A DNA stretch of 45,924 bases from Bacteroidaceae bacterium (GTDB taxonomy: Bacteria; Bacteroidota; Bacteroidia; Bacteroidales; Bacteroidaceae), in assembly GCA_024697945.1 (NCBI GenBank), contig JAILRU010000036.1, forward strand, positions 1 to 45,924, given 5' to 3'. Positions 16,201 through 25,223 of the stretch are shown here, piece after piece (position 1 is the first letter of the stretch; each line of letters opens with the position of its first letter). The translations under genes and the position numbers were made by a program. The notes beneath the pieces were generated by a model. The model saw only the letters and a list, made by a program, of their open reading frames with translations. It was not told the origin of the DNA and ran no database searches.

Positions 16201-17098
16201 AATTTTGAATTTTCTCAATCTTCTCCGTTGTTCCGTCCGTACTGTGGTTATCCACCACAATGACGTTGAAGGGGAACGATGTCTCTTGCGTGAGGGCAGA
16301 GCGAATGGCATCCTCAATTGTGCGTTCGCGGTTGCGGACTGGAATCACCACCGAAGCCTCCACGGCAAACTCGCCCTCGCTCAGGTTCACCTCGTCGAAC
16401 TCGTCGCCGTGCAGGTAGGCGTTCAGGGCACGCAGATGGCGCGTGCAGGCCCGTTCCATCTCCACCTGGCGGGCGCGGTTCTTCGGGTCAACGTAGTCGA
16501 ATTGCTTCTGCCCGCTCAGTCGCGTATCGTGCTCCACTTCCGTGTAGAGGAACTCATCCACGTGGAGCGGCAGCTGTTTCCGGCTGATGAAGAGCCGTAG
16601 GTCATAGAGCGCCGCGAACTCATAGTTGTGCAGGTTCTCCTGACCCACATATTCCTTCAGCACCTCCGTGCGGAACAGCAGAACGCTGCCCATCTGGAAG
16701 TCATCGCGAACACTGCCCAGTTGATAGTCAATGAGCCTCATAGGCTCAAGCGATGAGTGTTCAGCTAAGCCGTTGAAGTCATTTTGAATTTTTACTTTTT
16801 CACCTTTTATTTGGTAGTGGTCACTATAAATCATCAACGCCTGGCTGTCCTCGGCGATGGTGAGCAGTCGCGACAAGGCGTGATAGCCCAGACGGAGCGT
16901 GTCGAACTTCGTGTATATCAGCGTATAGGGGGCCGTGGCCTTCTCTGCGATACGCTTGATGACCTGTGTATTTCCCGGACCGTCCTCGCGCATCAGGTTA
17001 ACGCTCTGCACGTTCGGGTCAGCCTGCAGGTTCTCCATAGTTCCCCTGACCTGTTCGTCGCTCTGCCAGGGAATAAAGCAATCGATGCAATTTACCAT
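13250..17098 (-). CDS. Glycosyltransferase / DUF4922 / SpoIID fusion
   Basis: A single 1282-aa frame with three regions. Residues about 1-245 look like a degenerate GT-A domain, and 246-470 are a family 2 glycosyltransferase ([26 protein letters not shown], the DxD-like QLDSDD at 339-344, RRWEGNSD). Residues about 560-840 match the DUF4922 type, with CFLC (583-586) and the HIT-like HMHLQ (662-666). Residues about 895-1275 are SpoIID/LytB ([40 protein letters not shown]). Signal peptide and membrane helix are absent, although SpoIID domains normally act on peptidoglycan outside the membrane. Both domain junctions (533-557, 848-875), two places in the GT part (98-108, 294-308) and the last residues are encoded by repeat DNA. 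A cell-envelope glycan role is likely; specificity is unknown. Confidence 0.85.
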   Translation of the reverse strand: MVNCIDCFIPWQSDEQVRGTMENLQADPNVQSVNLMREDGPGNTQVIKRIAEKATAPYTLIYTKFDTLRLGYHALSRLLTIAEDSQALMIYSDHYQIKGEKVKIQNDFNGLAEHSSLEPMRLIDYQLGSVRDDFQMGSVLLFRTEVLKEYVGQENLHNYEFAALYDLRLFISRKQLPLHVDEFLYTEVEHDTRLSGQKQFDYVDPKNRARQVEMERACTRHLRALNAYLHGDEFDEVNLSEGEFAVEASVVIPVRNRERTIEDAIRSALTQETSFPFNVIVVDNHSTDGTTEKIEKIQNSKFKIQNSLIHLIPDREDLGIGGCWNLAVHHPMVGRFVVQLDSDDLYSSPHTLQRMVDAFYAEGAAMVIGSYRMCDFELNTLPPGLIDHREWTPQNGRNNALRINGLGAPRAFFTPVLQELQIPNTSYGEDYALGLMISRRYRIGRIYDEMYLCRRWEGNSDAALSQEKINKNNTYKDHLRSLEIKARQQLNLLWQHEVTDEEVEAFFQKELEEWQEAAERYKALEDVQTRELEVKSEKSKVKNESEESGVRSEESSFICQWNPARIVSTGAAIDKKSISERPCFLCDNNRPKEQHKLMTEKHYQILVNPYPILPQHFTIPMRRHRLQSIYSSFDTLRRMAWGMPRHMFFYNGPLCGASCPDHMHLQAGSRGIVPLERDWTMYEKGLKKLYPLTGEQMATMEEAGNVGSRPGLYLLEGYACPVFVIRSLPTESDSLLCQRVYKALPIVGDETEPRLNIVCWRQEGTSSRPDEIVTLIFPRSKHRPDCYYAKGTEQLMISPGALDMCGLFITPREQDFKAMTAERATAILQEVTLSEEELKPVIESLTDKAPSTDSSQNEEGGKESLSSKGEVEEELVSVGIMKDTVIRFCMNSPYEAKGNEVVGEQVAEYTDGGIRWGDNVYQKLTFRAEGEEASFTLHGVTIGQKFHWERQESQTFQGILKLVVDEDKIVAINILPVEDYLTSVISSEMKDSCSLEFLKAAAVISRSWLYAQMQRRQEHADGGAPFFSFVKGEGESIRWYDREDHTIFDVCADDHCQRYQGITRASNPQVAEAVNATQGQVLMYDGKICDTRFGKCCGGRTNEFQYCWENIEVPYLRSVQDPFCNTNDRMILRQVLNDYDLETRNFYEWTEKLSQEEIHDRICKHLKMELGPILDLEIVEKGPGGHISKLRIVGKEKEFVVGKELEIRRMLSDSTLKSSAFTVETEDVQDGIPERFILHGHGWGHGVGLCQIGAAVMGEQGYSYKEILKYYYSDVEIVKSEK
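16180..16214. repeat. AATTTTG heptamer array inside the glycosyltransferase
   Basis: Five near-perfect 7-bp units. Three units make 21 bp, so the protein gains a 7-residue period, [11 protein letters not shown], between two conserved GT2 strands. Confidence 0.9.
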
Positions 17099-17132
17099 CT
17101 CACTATTTGACTTTTTTACAATTTTACAGCAG

Positions 17133-17140
17133 CAAAGTTA
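17133..17140 (-). promoter_or_regulatory. -7 box of the GT/SpoIID fusion
   Basis: TAACTTTG on the minus strand, 34 nt before the ATG. It overlaps the stop codon of the upstream symporter gene. No -33 TTG is evident. Confidence 0.45.
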
Positions 17141-18541
17141 AGAAGTTTTCTCGAAACTCCGCCAGCCTTCGAGGTCGGCTTCAGGGAAGAGGTCGGGATT
17201 GAAGACGGGCTCCTTCCCCTGGCGGCGCTGCTCCTTGAAATCTCTCAGCAGGCGAAAGGCGTAGCGGCTCAGCAGCAGGACGGCGATGAGGTTGAGGATG
17301 GTCATAAAGGCCATCGCGAGGTCCACAATGCTCCAGGCCTGCTGCAACGTCATGAAGCCGCCCAGCAGTACTACGACACCACTCACGCATCTGAACACGG
17401 CGACTGCCCAGGGTTTGTCTATGATGTAGCGGATATTGGTCTCGCCATAGAAGTAGTTGGCTATGATGGTGCTGTAGGCAAAGAGGAAGATGGCTGCCAC
17501 GAGGAACCAGCCACCGAAGCTGCCCAGGTGGTGCTCCATGGCATGACCGGTGAGGATGATGCCGTCATCGCCGCCCGTGTAGAGTCCGCTCAGCAGGATG
17601 ATGAAGGCGGTGCAGCTGCAGATGAGAAGTGTGTCGGCGAAAACGCCCAGGCTCTGCAACAGGCCCTGCATGACGGGATGGGGGATGGTGGCTGTGGCTG
17701 CGGCATTGGGGGCGCTGCCCTCGCCTGCCTCGTTCGAGAAGAGTCCGCGCTTCACGCCCTGCATGATGGCTATGCCTACGGCTCCGCCTGCTGCCTGCTC
17801 GAAGCCGAAGGCGCTGCGAACGATGAGCGCGAACATGGCGGGTATCTCCGTGATGTTGACGACGAGAATGTAGAGCGCCAGCAGGATGTAGCCTATGGCC
17901 ATGAAGGGTACTACCATTGCGCAGAAGTGGGCTATGCGCTGTATGCCGCCAAAGATGATGAGGAGGGTGAGCAGTGCCAGTCCGACGGCTACATGGTGCA
18001 TGGGGAGGTGGAACGCGGTGGAGAGGGCATCGCAGAGGGTGTTGCTCTGCACGAGCTGGTTGGCAAGGCCGAAGCCGTAGATGATGAAGCAGGCGAAGAG
18101 GATGCCCATCCAGGGTCGCTTCAGACCGTACTTCATGTAGTAGGCTGGTCCGCCGTAGAAGCTGTCCTTGCCCTTCCGCTTGAAGAGTTGCGCGAGTGTG
18201 GCTTCCATGAAGGCGGTGGCTGCTCCCAACAGGGCCATTACCCACATCCAGAACACGGCGCCAGGGCCTCCGACGAATATGGCGCTTGCCACACCTGCCA
18301 GGTTGCCTGTCCCCACGCGGCTGCTGAGGCTGATGGCAAAGGCTTGGAAGGAGGAGATGCGACGCTTCCCGATACTCTCAATGGGTTGGTCGCTTGGACG
18401 GAACAGGTTCCTGAGCATTGTCGGCAGCATGGTGAACTGCACGGCTCGGAGGTTCCAGGTGAAATAGACGGCACAACCTACGAGCATCGTGATGACGACG
18501 TAGGTCCAAAGCCAGTCACTTAATGTATTGAAGAATTCCAT
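17138..18541 (-). CDS. Sodium:alanine/glycine symporter (AGCS family)
   Basis: Inner-membrane sodium-coupled neutral amino-acid carrier, 467 aa, with about ten hydrophobic helices. GTGNLAGVASAIFVGGPGAVFW is the AGCS signature, and KDSFYGGPAYYMKYGL and SNEAGEGSAPNAAA are further family blocks. Substrate inferred as alanine or glycine. The gene starts 14 bp after the stop of the upstream dikinase-like gene, so the two are probably co-transcribed. Confidence 0.92.
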   Translation of the reverse strand: MEFFNTLSDWLWTYVVITMLVGCAVYFTWNLRAVQFTMLPTMLRNLFRPSDQPIESIGKRRISSFQAFAISLSSRVGTGNLAGVASAIFVGGPGAVFWMWVMALLGAATAFMEATLAQLFKRKGKDSFYGGPAYYMKYGLKRPWMGILFACFIIYGFGLANQLVQSNTLCDALSTAFHLPMHHVAVGLALLTLLIIFGGIQRIAHFCAMVVPFMAIGYILLALYILVVNITEIPAMFALIVRSAFGFEQAAGGAVGIAIMQGVKRGLFSNEAGEGSAPNAAATATIPHPVMQGLLQSLGVFADTLLICSCTAFIILLSGLYTGGDDGIILTGHAMEHHLGSFGGWFLVAAIFLFAYSTIIANYFYGETNIRYIIDKPWAVAVFRCVSGVVVLLGGFMTLQQAWSIVDLAMAFMTILNLIAVLLLSRYAFRLLRDFKEQRRQGKEPVFNPDLFPEADLEGWRSFEKTS

Positions 18542-18555
18542 GCAATGGTTATAGG

Positions 18556-21519
18556 TTATTGTTTATAGGTTATTGAAGCCTGGACGATGGCTTCTTTCTT
18601 GCAGCCATCGACTTTTATGGTCAGGGGCGCATCGAGGCGGACGTGGCGGACGTGTTCTGTCTCCTGGACTGCGGGCAGCTTGTCCAGTATGTCCTGGCGG
18701 TAGATGCCGTCGCCACGGAAGGCGTTGATGGTGAGGTAGCAGACGCCCAGCGACGTGAGGTTCTGGAAGAAGTGCGTGCCTTGGCTGGGGTCAACTTGGA
18801 AGCTGTCCAACCCTGCCTCCACGATGATTTGGGCTGCGCTGATATTGGACCATTTGACGGGGATGCCGAGCCAGGGGTCGCTGCTTCCCCAACGGCCCGG
18901 GCCGATGAGAAGGTAGGAGGGGGAGTTGGAGGGGGTCTGTAGGAAGCCTCTGTTTATCTTCTCTATCTCCTCCGCGATGGCAGGGTTGTTGGCGGGTGTG
19001 TAGTCATTGGTCTTGACATAGACGATGTCCTGTATGTCGCTAAAGATGCCGTGACCGATGGCGCTGTGAGAGCGCAGGAGGCAATCGTCGTCTGCTATGG
19101 CGGAAAGGTCCTCGTCGAGCTCCATGCGGTTATCTACCATCGGCCTGATTTGCAGCAGGCAGAACTCACCCATGCGGTTGCTGTGCAGGTTGACGGCGAA
19201 CTCTATCTCGACGGGGCGCTTCATTTCGTCCTGTCCATACTGCAGGACTTTCCGCATCAGTTCCGCGAGGGGGAAGGTGTCGTTCTGCAGGACGCCTGCG
19301 AAGGAGATGATTTTGCGGTTGCGCCCTTCGTAGTAGCCGTCGTAGATACACTGGTCCACGGGGTCGTAGGTGGAGCATATCCATTGCAACGTGCCGTCAC
19401 TTTCTGCCTGTCGGACTGGTACCTTGATGAGGTTGAAGCCGTCGTTGACGCTCATCTCGCCTGCTTCCTTGGAACTCTGGGCACGAAGGGCGAGGAAGTA
19501 GGTCTGCGTGTCGCGCAGGGCAATCTCCATCTCGCTCATCTGCAATATCTGATGTGGATGTGCTGGGCAGACGCGCAGGCTTGTGCCGCCATCCACGATG
19601 TATTTGCCAAGACCCATTGCCAGCGACACGGTGCCCTCTTCGGCTTTCTCGTCGCCGATGGGGTAGTAGTTGATGCTGCGTGCCACACCACTGATGACGG
19701 GATAGAAGCGTCCGTTGTGTTCCTCGCCTACCACTTCTTGCAGGATGACTGCCATCTTCTCCTGGTCGATGACATTGCTGGTGGCAGTCATGTAGTCCTT
19801 GCTGTTCTGGTAGAAGACGCTGGCATAGACGGCTTTGATGGCTTCAGAGAGCATCGAGAGGCGTTCGTAGCGGTCGGGGGCAGCAGGTATCATGTAGGTG
19901 CTATAGACGCCGGCAAAGGGCTGGTAGTGCGAGTCCTCGAGAAGGCTTGAGGAGCGAATGGCGATGGGGCCTGCCACGACGTCGAGGAAGGCTTCCATGT
20001 CGCCCACCAGTCGCATCGGAAGGCGAGCCCGTAGGAAGTGTTGGAGTATCTCTTCGTCGGGTATGTCGCTGAGTGCCAGCTGGTAGAGGTCGTTTGTGTC
20101 CATGAACTCGTCGAAGATGTCCGTACAGAGCACGACGGTCTTGGGGATGCAGACGGTGACGCCTTCCCTCTCGTTGAGGTCGCTGTGGCGCCCCAACAGG
20201 TGGTCGATAAAAGCGAGGCCGCGCCCTTTGCCGCCAAGGCTGCCCTCACCAATGCGGGCGAAGTTGCTGTACTGGTCGAATCGCTCTCTCTGGAAGACAG
20301 CCACCACGCCCCGGTTCTTCATGCGGCGGTAAGCGACGATGGCGTCCAGGATGATGGCACGGTGTGCATCGACGTCCTGTAGGCTCTCCCATGTGATGCC
20401 CTTCAGGAACTCCGAGATGGGGAAGAGGGCACGACTGGCGAGCCAGCGGCTCACGTTGTTGTGGGAGATATGGTAAAGCAGGCTGCGGGTGGGCAGCGTC
20501 ATGATGTTGTTCTGCAGGTCTTTCAGGTTGTGCAGGCGTGCCACCTCCTCCTTCGTTTCGGGGTCGCGGAAGATGAAGTCTCCGAAGCCGAAATAGTCGC
20601 GCAGATGGTCGCGAAGGTCCACGTCTATCTTCTTCGAGTTCTTGTCGATGAAGCTTGCTTTACACCGACGAGCCAGCTCCGCTTTGTCCGACTCGCTGGA
20701 ATCAAGGATGAGGGGGATGTAGGGGTCACGGTCGCGTATGGCGCTGAGCAGCCTGAAGCCAGCATCTTCCTCCTTCTCACCACCTGCGGAGATGGGGAAG
20801 CGGCAGTCGCTGATGACACCCAAAGTGTTGTCGGCAAAGCGGTTGTAGAGCAGCCACGCCTCCTCGTAGTTGCGGGCCAGCACAATCTTCGGACGGCCAC
20901 GCATTCGCAGCATCTCAAGGCTTGAGTTCAGAGCCTCGGTGGCAAATTCCAGACTCTGCTGCAGCACGAACTTGTAGAGCGAGGGCAGAATGCTGCTGTA
21001 GAAGCGGATGCTGTCCTCCACGACCAGAATCATCTGAACTCCGGCAGACCGTATGTCGTGCTCCAGGTTCATGCGGTCTTCCATCAGTTTGATGATGGAC
21101 AGCAGGAGTTCCGTGTTTCCCAACCAGCAGAAGACGTACTCGAAGATGCTCAGGTCCTCGTTCTGCATACGACGTGTGATGCCGTGACTGAAGGGCGTCA
21201 GGACCACGATGGGGATTGTGGGGTAGTGTTGCTTGATGTTGCGTGCGATGTCGAACACGCTGTTGTCCTCGGCTGCTGGCATACAGATAACCAGGTCAAT
21301 GGACCCTCCTGCCATCTTCTCTTCCGCCTCCTCGCTGCCCGCCACCTGTATGAATCGTGGTGGGAAGCGTAGGCCCAGTTTGGCGTATTCCGAGAAGATC
21401 TTCTCATCCACTCGCCCGTCGTCCTCAAGCATGAAGGCATCGTAGGGATTGGCAATGAGCAGCACATTGCACACGCGGTTGAGCATGAGGTCAACAAAGG
21501 AAGTATCTTTCAGTGTCAC
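18556..21519 (-). CDS. Receiver-like / PEP-pyruvate dikinase ATP-grasp protein
   Basis: A 987-aa soluble protein. Residues about 15-150 form a receiver-like fold. Residues about 163-310 form a second one with acidic VVED (166-169), the likely phospho-acceptor Asp238 (ISDCRF) and Lys293 (IDKNS). Residues about 419-795 are the PPDK/PEP-synthase nucleotide-binding domain (GEGSLGGKGRG, GPIAIRSSSLLEDS, FCLLQIRPM). The swivelling phospho-His domain and PEP-binding barrel of true PEP synthase are missing; instead there is a C-terminal block with LIGPGRWGSSDPWLGIPV. It should bind ATP, but its acceptor is unknown. The final residues, ASITYKQ, are written in a GGTTATAGGTTATT repeat. Confidence 0.8.
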   Translation of the reverse strand: MTLKDTSFVDLMLNRVCNVLLIANPYDAFMLEDDGRVDEKIFSEYAKLGLRFPPRFIQVAGSEEAEEKMAGGSIDLVICMPAAEDNSVFDIARNIKQHYPTIPIVVLTPFSHGITRRMQNEDLSIFEYVFCWLGNTELLLSIIKLMEDRMNLEHDIRSAGVQMILVVEDSIRFYSSILPSLYKFVLQQSLEFATEALNSSLEMLRMRGRPKIVLARNYEEAWLLYNRFADNTLGVISDCRFPISAGGEKEEDAGFRLLSAIRDRDPYIPLILDSSESDKAELARRCKASFIDKNSKKIDVDLRDHLRDYFGFGDFIFRDPETKEEVARLHNLKDLQNNIMTLPTRSLLYHISHNNVSRWLASRALFPISEFLKGITWESLQDVDAHRAIILDAIVAYRRMKNRGVVAVFQRERFDQYSNFARIGEGSLGGKGRGLAFIDHLLGRHSDLNEREGVTVCIPKTVVLCTDIFDEFMDTNDLYQLALSDIPDEEILQHFLRARLPMRLVGDMEAFLDVVAGPIAIRSSSLLEDSHYQPFAGVYSTYMIPAAPDRYERLSMLSEAIKAVYASVFYQNSKDYMTATSNVIDQEKMAVILQEVVGEEHNGRFYPVISGVARSINYYPIGDEKAEEGTVSLAMGLGKYIVDGGTSLRVCPAHPHQILQMSEMEIALRDTQTYFLALRAQSSKEAGEMSVNDGFNLIKVPVRQAESDGTLQWICSTYDPVDQCIYDGYYEGRNRKIISFAGVLQNDTFPLAELMRKVLQYGQDEMKRPVEIEFAVNLHSNRMGEFCLLQIRPMVDNRMELDEDLSAIADDDCLLRSHSAIGHGIFSDIQDIVYVKTNDYTPANNPAIAEEIEKINRGFLQTPSNSPSYLLIGPGRWGSSDPWLGIPVKWSNISAAQIIVEAGLDSFQVDPSQGTHFFQNLTSLGVCYLTINAFRGDGIYRQDILDKLPAVQETEHVRHVRLDAPLTIKVDGCKKEAIVQASITYKQ

Positions 21520-21551
21520 GGTTTAAACGATTTTTTCACAACTTTTCCCTG

Positions 21552-21559
21552 CAAAGGTA
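21552..21559 (-). promoter_or_regulatory. -7 box of the dikinase-like gene
   Basis: TACCTTTG on the minus strand, 32 nt before the ATG at 21519. Confidence 0.5.
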
Positions 21560-21682
21560 CGAAAAAGAATTAAAAGTTAAGAGTCATGAGCTAAGAATTA
21601 AGGGTTAAAAGTGAAGGAATGTACTTCGCGCGTATATATATAAGATGTAAAGATGATATTGAATTGCTAAATAATGTTAAAT

Positions 21683-21711
21683 TATAGTACCTTGCGATAC
21701 AAGGTATTATA
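21683..21711. promoter_or_regulatory. Dyad operator candidate upstream of padR
   Basis: TATAGTACCTTG and CAAGGTATTATA form a 12-bp inverted repeat with one mismatch around the 5-bp centre CGATA. It covers the place where the -33 box of the padR promoter should lie, which suggests autorepression. Confidence 0.65.
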
Positions 21712-21719
21712 ATTATATA

Positions 21720-21727
21720 TACCTTTG
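21720..21727 (+). promoter_or_regulatory. padR promoter, -7 box
   Basis: TACCTTTG, 30 nt before the ATG. The expected -33 position falls at the centre of the dyad 21683-21711. Confidence 0.6.
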
Positions 21728-21757
21728 CAGCGTGAAAACATCATAAATCCGTAGAGA

Positions 21758-22081
21758 ATGAATACAGATAACACAAAATCACAGATGCGCAAGGGTATGC
21801 TCGAGTATTGCATTATGCTCCTGCTGCATCGGCAGTCGTGCTATGCCAACGACATCATCCAGCGCTTGCGCGAGGCGGAGATGATCGTGATGGAAGGGAC
21901 GCTCTATCCGCTGCTTTCCAGACTCAAGAACGACGGACTCCTGGGCTATGAATGGCGGGAGAGCACGCAGGGACCGCCCCGCAAGTACTACACCCTGACA
22001 GCCGACGGCGAAGAGGCGCTCAGACAGTTGGATGCCAGTTGGGAGGAAATCTCAAGGACAGTCAATTTCCTGAAACAATGA
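21758..22081 (+). CDS. PadR-family transcriptional regulator
   Basis: A 107-aa winged-helix repressor. The PadR core is clear: KGMLEYCIMLLLHRQSCYANDIIQRL (recognition helices), EGTLYPLLSRLKNDGLLGYEW, and the wing GPPRKYYTLTADGEEAL. These proteins dimerise and usually repress a neighbouring envelope or stress gene. Here a PspC-domain gene follows 49 bp downstream and a strong dyad lies upstream, so it probably controls itself and that partner. The inducer is unknown. Confidence 0.93.
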   Translation: MNTDNTKSQMRKGMLEYCIMLLLHRQSCYANDIIQRLREAEMIVMEGTLYPLLSRLKNDGLLGYEWRESTQGPPRKYYTLTADGEEALRQLDASWEEISRTVNFLKQ

Positions 22082-22130
22082 AAAGAGAGATGATTAATTC
22101 AAAATTCAAAATTAAAAAAATACAAAAGCA

Positions 22131-22973
22131 ATGAAAAAGAACATCAGCATCAACCTTTTTGGTACATTATATAATATAGACGAGGACGCATATAACCTCT
22201 TGGAGAATTATCTGCAGAGTATGCAACGCTATTTCGGTCGCCAGGAGGGCGGCGAGGAAGTTGCCGACGACATCGAGCATCGTGTGGCCGAACTCCTTTG
22301 GCAGCGTCGCGAGGCTGGAATGACCGCCATTAACATCGAAACCGTGAAAGAGATTATCGACACCATCGGTAATGCCGAACAGATAGCCGGTGAAGATAAG
22401 CAGGAATCAGGGAGCAAGGAGCAAGGGCAGTATGAGAGAAGCGACGGACAATATTCGAGGAGTCAGGGGCAGGAAACCAGCTTCAAGGAGGAGTTCAATC
22501 AGTTTGCCAATGATGCAGGCAAGCTCGCCCGCGATGCTTACGACAAGGGTTACAACCATGTGAAGACACATCGCTACTATCGTTGTGCCAACGACAAGAT
22601 ACTTGGTGGCATTTGTTCGGGCTTGGCAGTCTATACCAATACGGGCGACCCCTTGGTGTGGCGGCTCGGAGCTATTGCACTCACACTTCTTGGCATAGGC
22701 CTTCCCCTTCCCATCATCTATATCGTGATGTGGCTTGTGGTGCCTGCAGCGCTTACCCCTGAGGACCGCCTACGCCAGCAGGGAAAACAAATCACGCCTG
22801 AGAACCTGACCCAACAGGTCAAGGAGGATTCTCAGCAGATGATTATGCCCGCCAGGGAAACGCATAGAGGATGCCTCATCGCAATCATCGTCGTCCTTGC
22901 CATCATATTCGTGGTGCCATTTATTGCAGTGCTGTCCACGTTTTTCAAGATGTGGATGAATATGATTTTCTAA
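22131..22973 (+). CDS. PspC-domain membrane protein
   Basis: A 280-aa protein with a soluble acidic N-terminal region (about 1-85) common in Bacteroidetes PspC proteins. A Gln/Ser/Glu-rich linker (about 90-115) follows, then the PspC domain at 149-210 (RCANDKILGGICSGLAVYTNTGDPLVWRLGA with its hydrophobic helix), and a second membrane helix near 248-272. PspC partners phage-shock envelope stress systems in other bacteria. The PadR-PspC pairing suggests an envelope-stress module. The linker DNA (GGAGCAAGGAGCAAGGG) resembles the short repeats elsewhere. Confidence 0.88.
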   Translation: MKKNISINLFGTLYNIDEDAYNLLENYLQSMQRYFGRQEGGEEVADDIEHRVAELLWQRREAGMTAINIETVKEIIDTIGNAEQIAGEDKQESGSKEQGQYERSDGQYSRSQGQETSFKEEFNQFANDAGKLARDAYDKGYNHVKTHRYYRCANDKILGGICSGLAVYTNTGDPLVWRLGAIALTLLGIGLPLPIIYIVMWLVVPAALTPEDRLRQQGKQITPENLTQQVKEDSQQMIMPARETHRGCLIAIIVVLAIIFVVPFIAVLSTFFKMWMNMIF

Positions 22974-22979
22974 GGTGGA

Positions 22980-24427
22980 TTACTGCTTCTTGCTGAATCG
23001 TTTGCTAAGTCCGATGGCACTGACGGGGCAGACGAGGCGGCAGAGGTGGCAGCCAACACACTTCTGGCCAATTAGACGAGGCTTTCGGGTCTCCACGTCG
23101 AACTCGATAGCCTGATGTCCACCATCCTGACAAGAGATATAGCAACGGCCGCATCCGATGCACTTCTCGCGCTCGAATTTCGGATAGACCATGGTGTCGC
23201 GGTCCAAGTCGGAGGGCAGGTGGAACTTGGGCAGAAGTTCGCCCACGAGGTCTTCTACTCTCTCTACTCCGCGCTCAGCCATATAGGTCTGCAAGCCTAA
23301 AATGAGGTCGTCGATGATGCGATAGCCATACTGCATCACAGCCGTACATACCTGTACATTCTTGCAGCCCAATTGGATGAACTCCAGCGCATCTCGCCAA
23401 GTCTCGATTCCGCCTATACCGCTGTACTGGATTTTTTTCATCATGGGATTCTTCACCATAGCGAGGATGTGACGCAAGGCGAGGGGTTTGATGGCTTTGC
23501 CAGAGTAGCCCGATCCTGTCTGGCATCCATTTACCTCCGAGCCTTCGCCCAGGGTCACACTCTTGATGGTGTTGATGGCAGAGATAGATCAGCGCCAGCA
23601 AAATAGGCACCCATAGCGGGTAGTGAGATATGGGCAATGTTGGGTGTCATCTTTGGAATGACGGGAATCTTCACGTTGTGCTTCACGTAAGCCGTGAAGA
23701 AGGTCACCAGCTCGGGGTCTTGTCCAACATCGCTACCCATACCGCTTTCGCGCATTTGAGGGCAGGAGAAGTTGAGTTCCACTGCATCACAGCCGGCATT
23801 CTCAGCCATTTTAGCCAGTTCTATCCAATCCTCCTCACTCTGTCCCATGATGCTGGCAATGACCACCTTGGAAGGGTAGTCCTGCTTGAGGCGATGGAGT
23901 ATGTCGAAGTCAACATCGTAGGGATTCTCGCTCAACTGCTCCATGTTGCGGAAGCCGATGAACGAAGTGCCCTCCTTGACAGCATCGAATCGGGGTGAAA
24001 CTTCATTGATGGGCTGCTTGCAGATGGTCTTGTAGAAGACACCAGCCCAGCCCATTTCGAAGGCCCGTGCTACCATCTCATAGTTGGTACAGATGGCTGA
24101 CGATGCGAGGAAGAACGGATTCTCGCAGGGAATGCCACAAAATGTAATGGCAAGAGAGGGAAACGACTTGTCTGTTGCAACTGAATCGCAACTAACGGAA
24201 TGGAGCATTTCCCTGATGCGGAGGGGCTTATCATAATGGATACAGGCTTGTTCGGCACGTTCCAGATCATCATCGTTGCAGCCTTCTGTCCATCGCCAGG
24301 CATTCTTCTCGTTGTTAAACCTGATGGCACGTATGGCCCTTGCTGGATCTCCTGTCTTGCACACTTTGGTGCAGGGAGCATCCTGGCACAACAGGCAGCG
24401 TACAGCCTCTTCGTGAATGTGTAGCAT
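22980..24427 (-). pseudogene. preA: Dihydropyrimidine dehydrogenase PreA-like, frameshifted
   Basis: The frame is split in two. 24427-23555 encodes an Fe-S N-terminus (CLLCQDAPCTKVCKTGD) and most of a dihydroorotate dehydrogenase-like FMN domain. 23558-22980 encodes the rest, with two 4Fe-4S motifs (CIGCGRCYISC, CVGCHLCRLVC). The reading switches near 23585-23591: the family sequence AGAD-x-ISAINTIKS is recovered if one base is added there, and the total length (1448 nt) is one short of a multiple of three. The intact protein would be 482 aa and reduce pyrimidines with NADH plus a PreT-like partner not seen here. No slippery heptamer is visible, so I read it as a mutation or a sequencing or assembly error. 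It lies 34 bp after plsC. Confidence 0.85.
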
Positions 24428-24461
24428 AATGGTGGTATTTTTGTTTCCCGCTTGGGCGGAG

Positions 24462-25223
24462 TTATTGGTCGGGATTGGAGATGAAACCCTGATAGCAGGG
24501 GGGCAGGTCCTGCATGATGGTGTCGTAACTTTGTTCCAGAATGCGCTGCACCTCTTCTGGACCTTGTCCTTCCGGCAGGATTGGCTGATGAATGGCAAGA
24601 CGTAGCCTGTGCCAGGTGACAAAGTTGATGCCTTTCTGACGAGGCAGGACATCAAAGCTGCCGTCAATTGTCACAGGAACGACGGGCAACTGCAATTCAT
24701 CGGCCAATTGGAATGCACCGCGACGGAATTTCGCCATGTGACCGGTGAAACTTCTTGCTCCTTCAGGAAAAACCACCAGAGAAACTCCGTGTTTCAGTAC
24801 GGCTCGTCCCTGTTCATAGGTATGTTGAACCGCTTTCGGTCCCCTCTTGTCAACAAAGATGTGTCCGGCACTTTCGCAGGCTTTGCCTATAAGGGGAATG
24901 TTGCGCAGGGACTTCTTCATCATCCAGCGGAAACTGCGTCCCAGAAAACCATAGATGAGGAAGATATCGTAAGACCCTTGATGGTTGGCCACAAAGACAT
25001 ACGACTGGTGCTTCTTCAACAATTGCCTTCCCTCCACCTTGACAGGCAGTAGCATAATCCAGCACATCAGGCGACTCCACACCATAGCGGGATAGTAGCC
25101 CCACGTCCTGGCTTTGCCCAGGGTGCAGCCGATAATGGTGACGATGGCCGTCGTGGCTGTTGCCACAAGAATCAGCGGCAAAGCAATGAAGAGCTGGTAT
25201 AGGCAGTACAGGATTCTAATCAT
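24462..25223 (-). CDS. plsC: 1-acylglycerol-3-phosphate acyltransferase
   Basis: Makes phosphatidic acid from lysophosphatidic acid at the inner membrane. The 253-aa protein has an N-terminal hydrophobic helix (about 1-33), the catalytic HX4D motif NHQGSYD (His81, Asp86) and FPEGARSF (152-159) for glycerol-phosphate binding, then VVPVTIDGSF. It overlaps the preceding DUF4369 gene by ATGA and precedes preA closely, so the three form an operon read leftwards. Confidence 0.93.
   Translation of the reverse strand: MIRILYCLYQLFIALPLILVATATTAIVTIIGCTLGKARTWGYYPAMVWSRLMCWIMLLPVKVEGRQLLKKHQSYVFVANHQGSYDIFLIYGFLGRSFRWMMKKSLRNIPLIGKACESAGHIFVDKRGPKAVQHTYEQGRAVLKHGVSLVVFPEGARSFTGHMAKFRRGAFQLADELQLPVVPVTIDGSFDVLPRQKGINFVTWHRLRLAIHQPILPEGQGPEEVQRILEQSYDTIMQDLPPCYQGFISNPDQ

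Noticed and set aside
17528..18523. 331-codon plus-strand frame across the symporter gene
   Set aside because: Antisense shadow of a membrane protein gene; the minus-strand frame has AGCS signatures.
23560..23610. Programmed frameshift in preA
   Set aside because: No slippery heptamer or following structure is apparent; simple one-base loss explains length and motif.
24427..24667. 80-codon upstream extension of preA
   Set aside because: Overlaps plsC in another frame and has no family resemblance; ATG 24427 begins the Fe-S domain directly.
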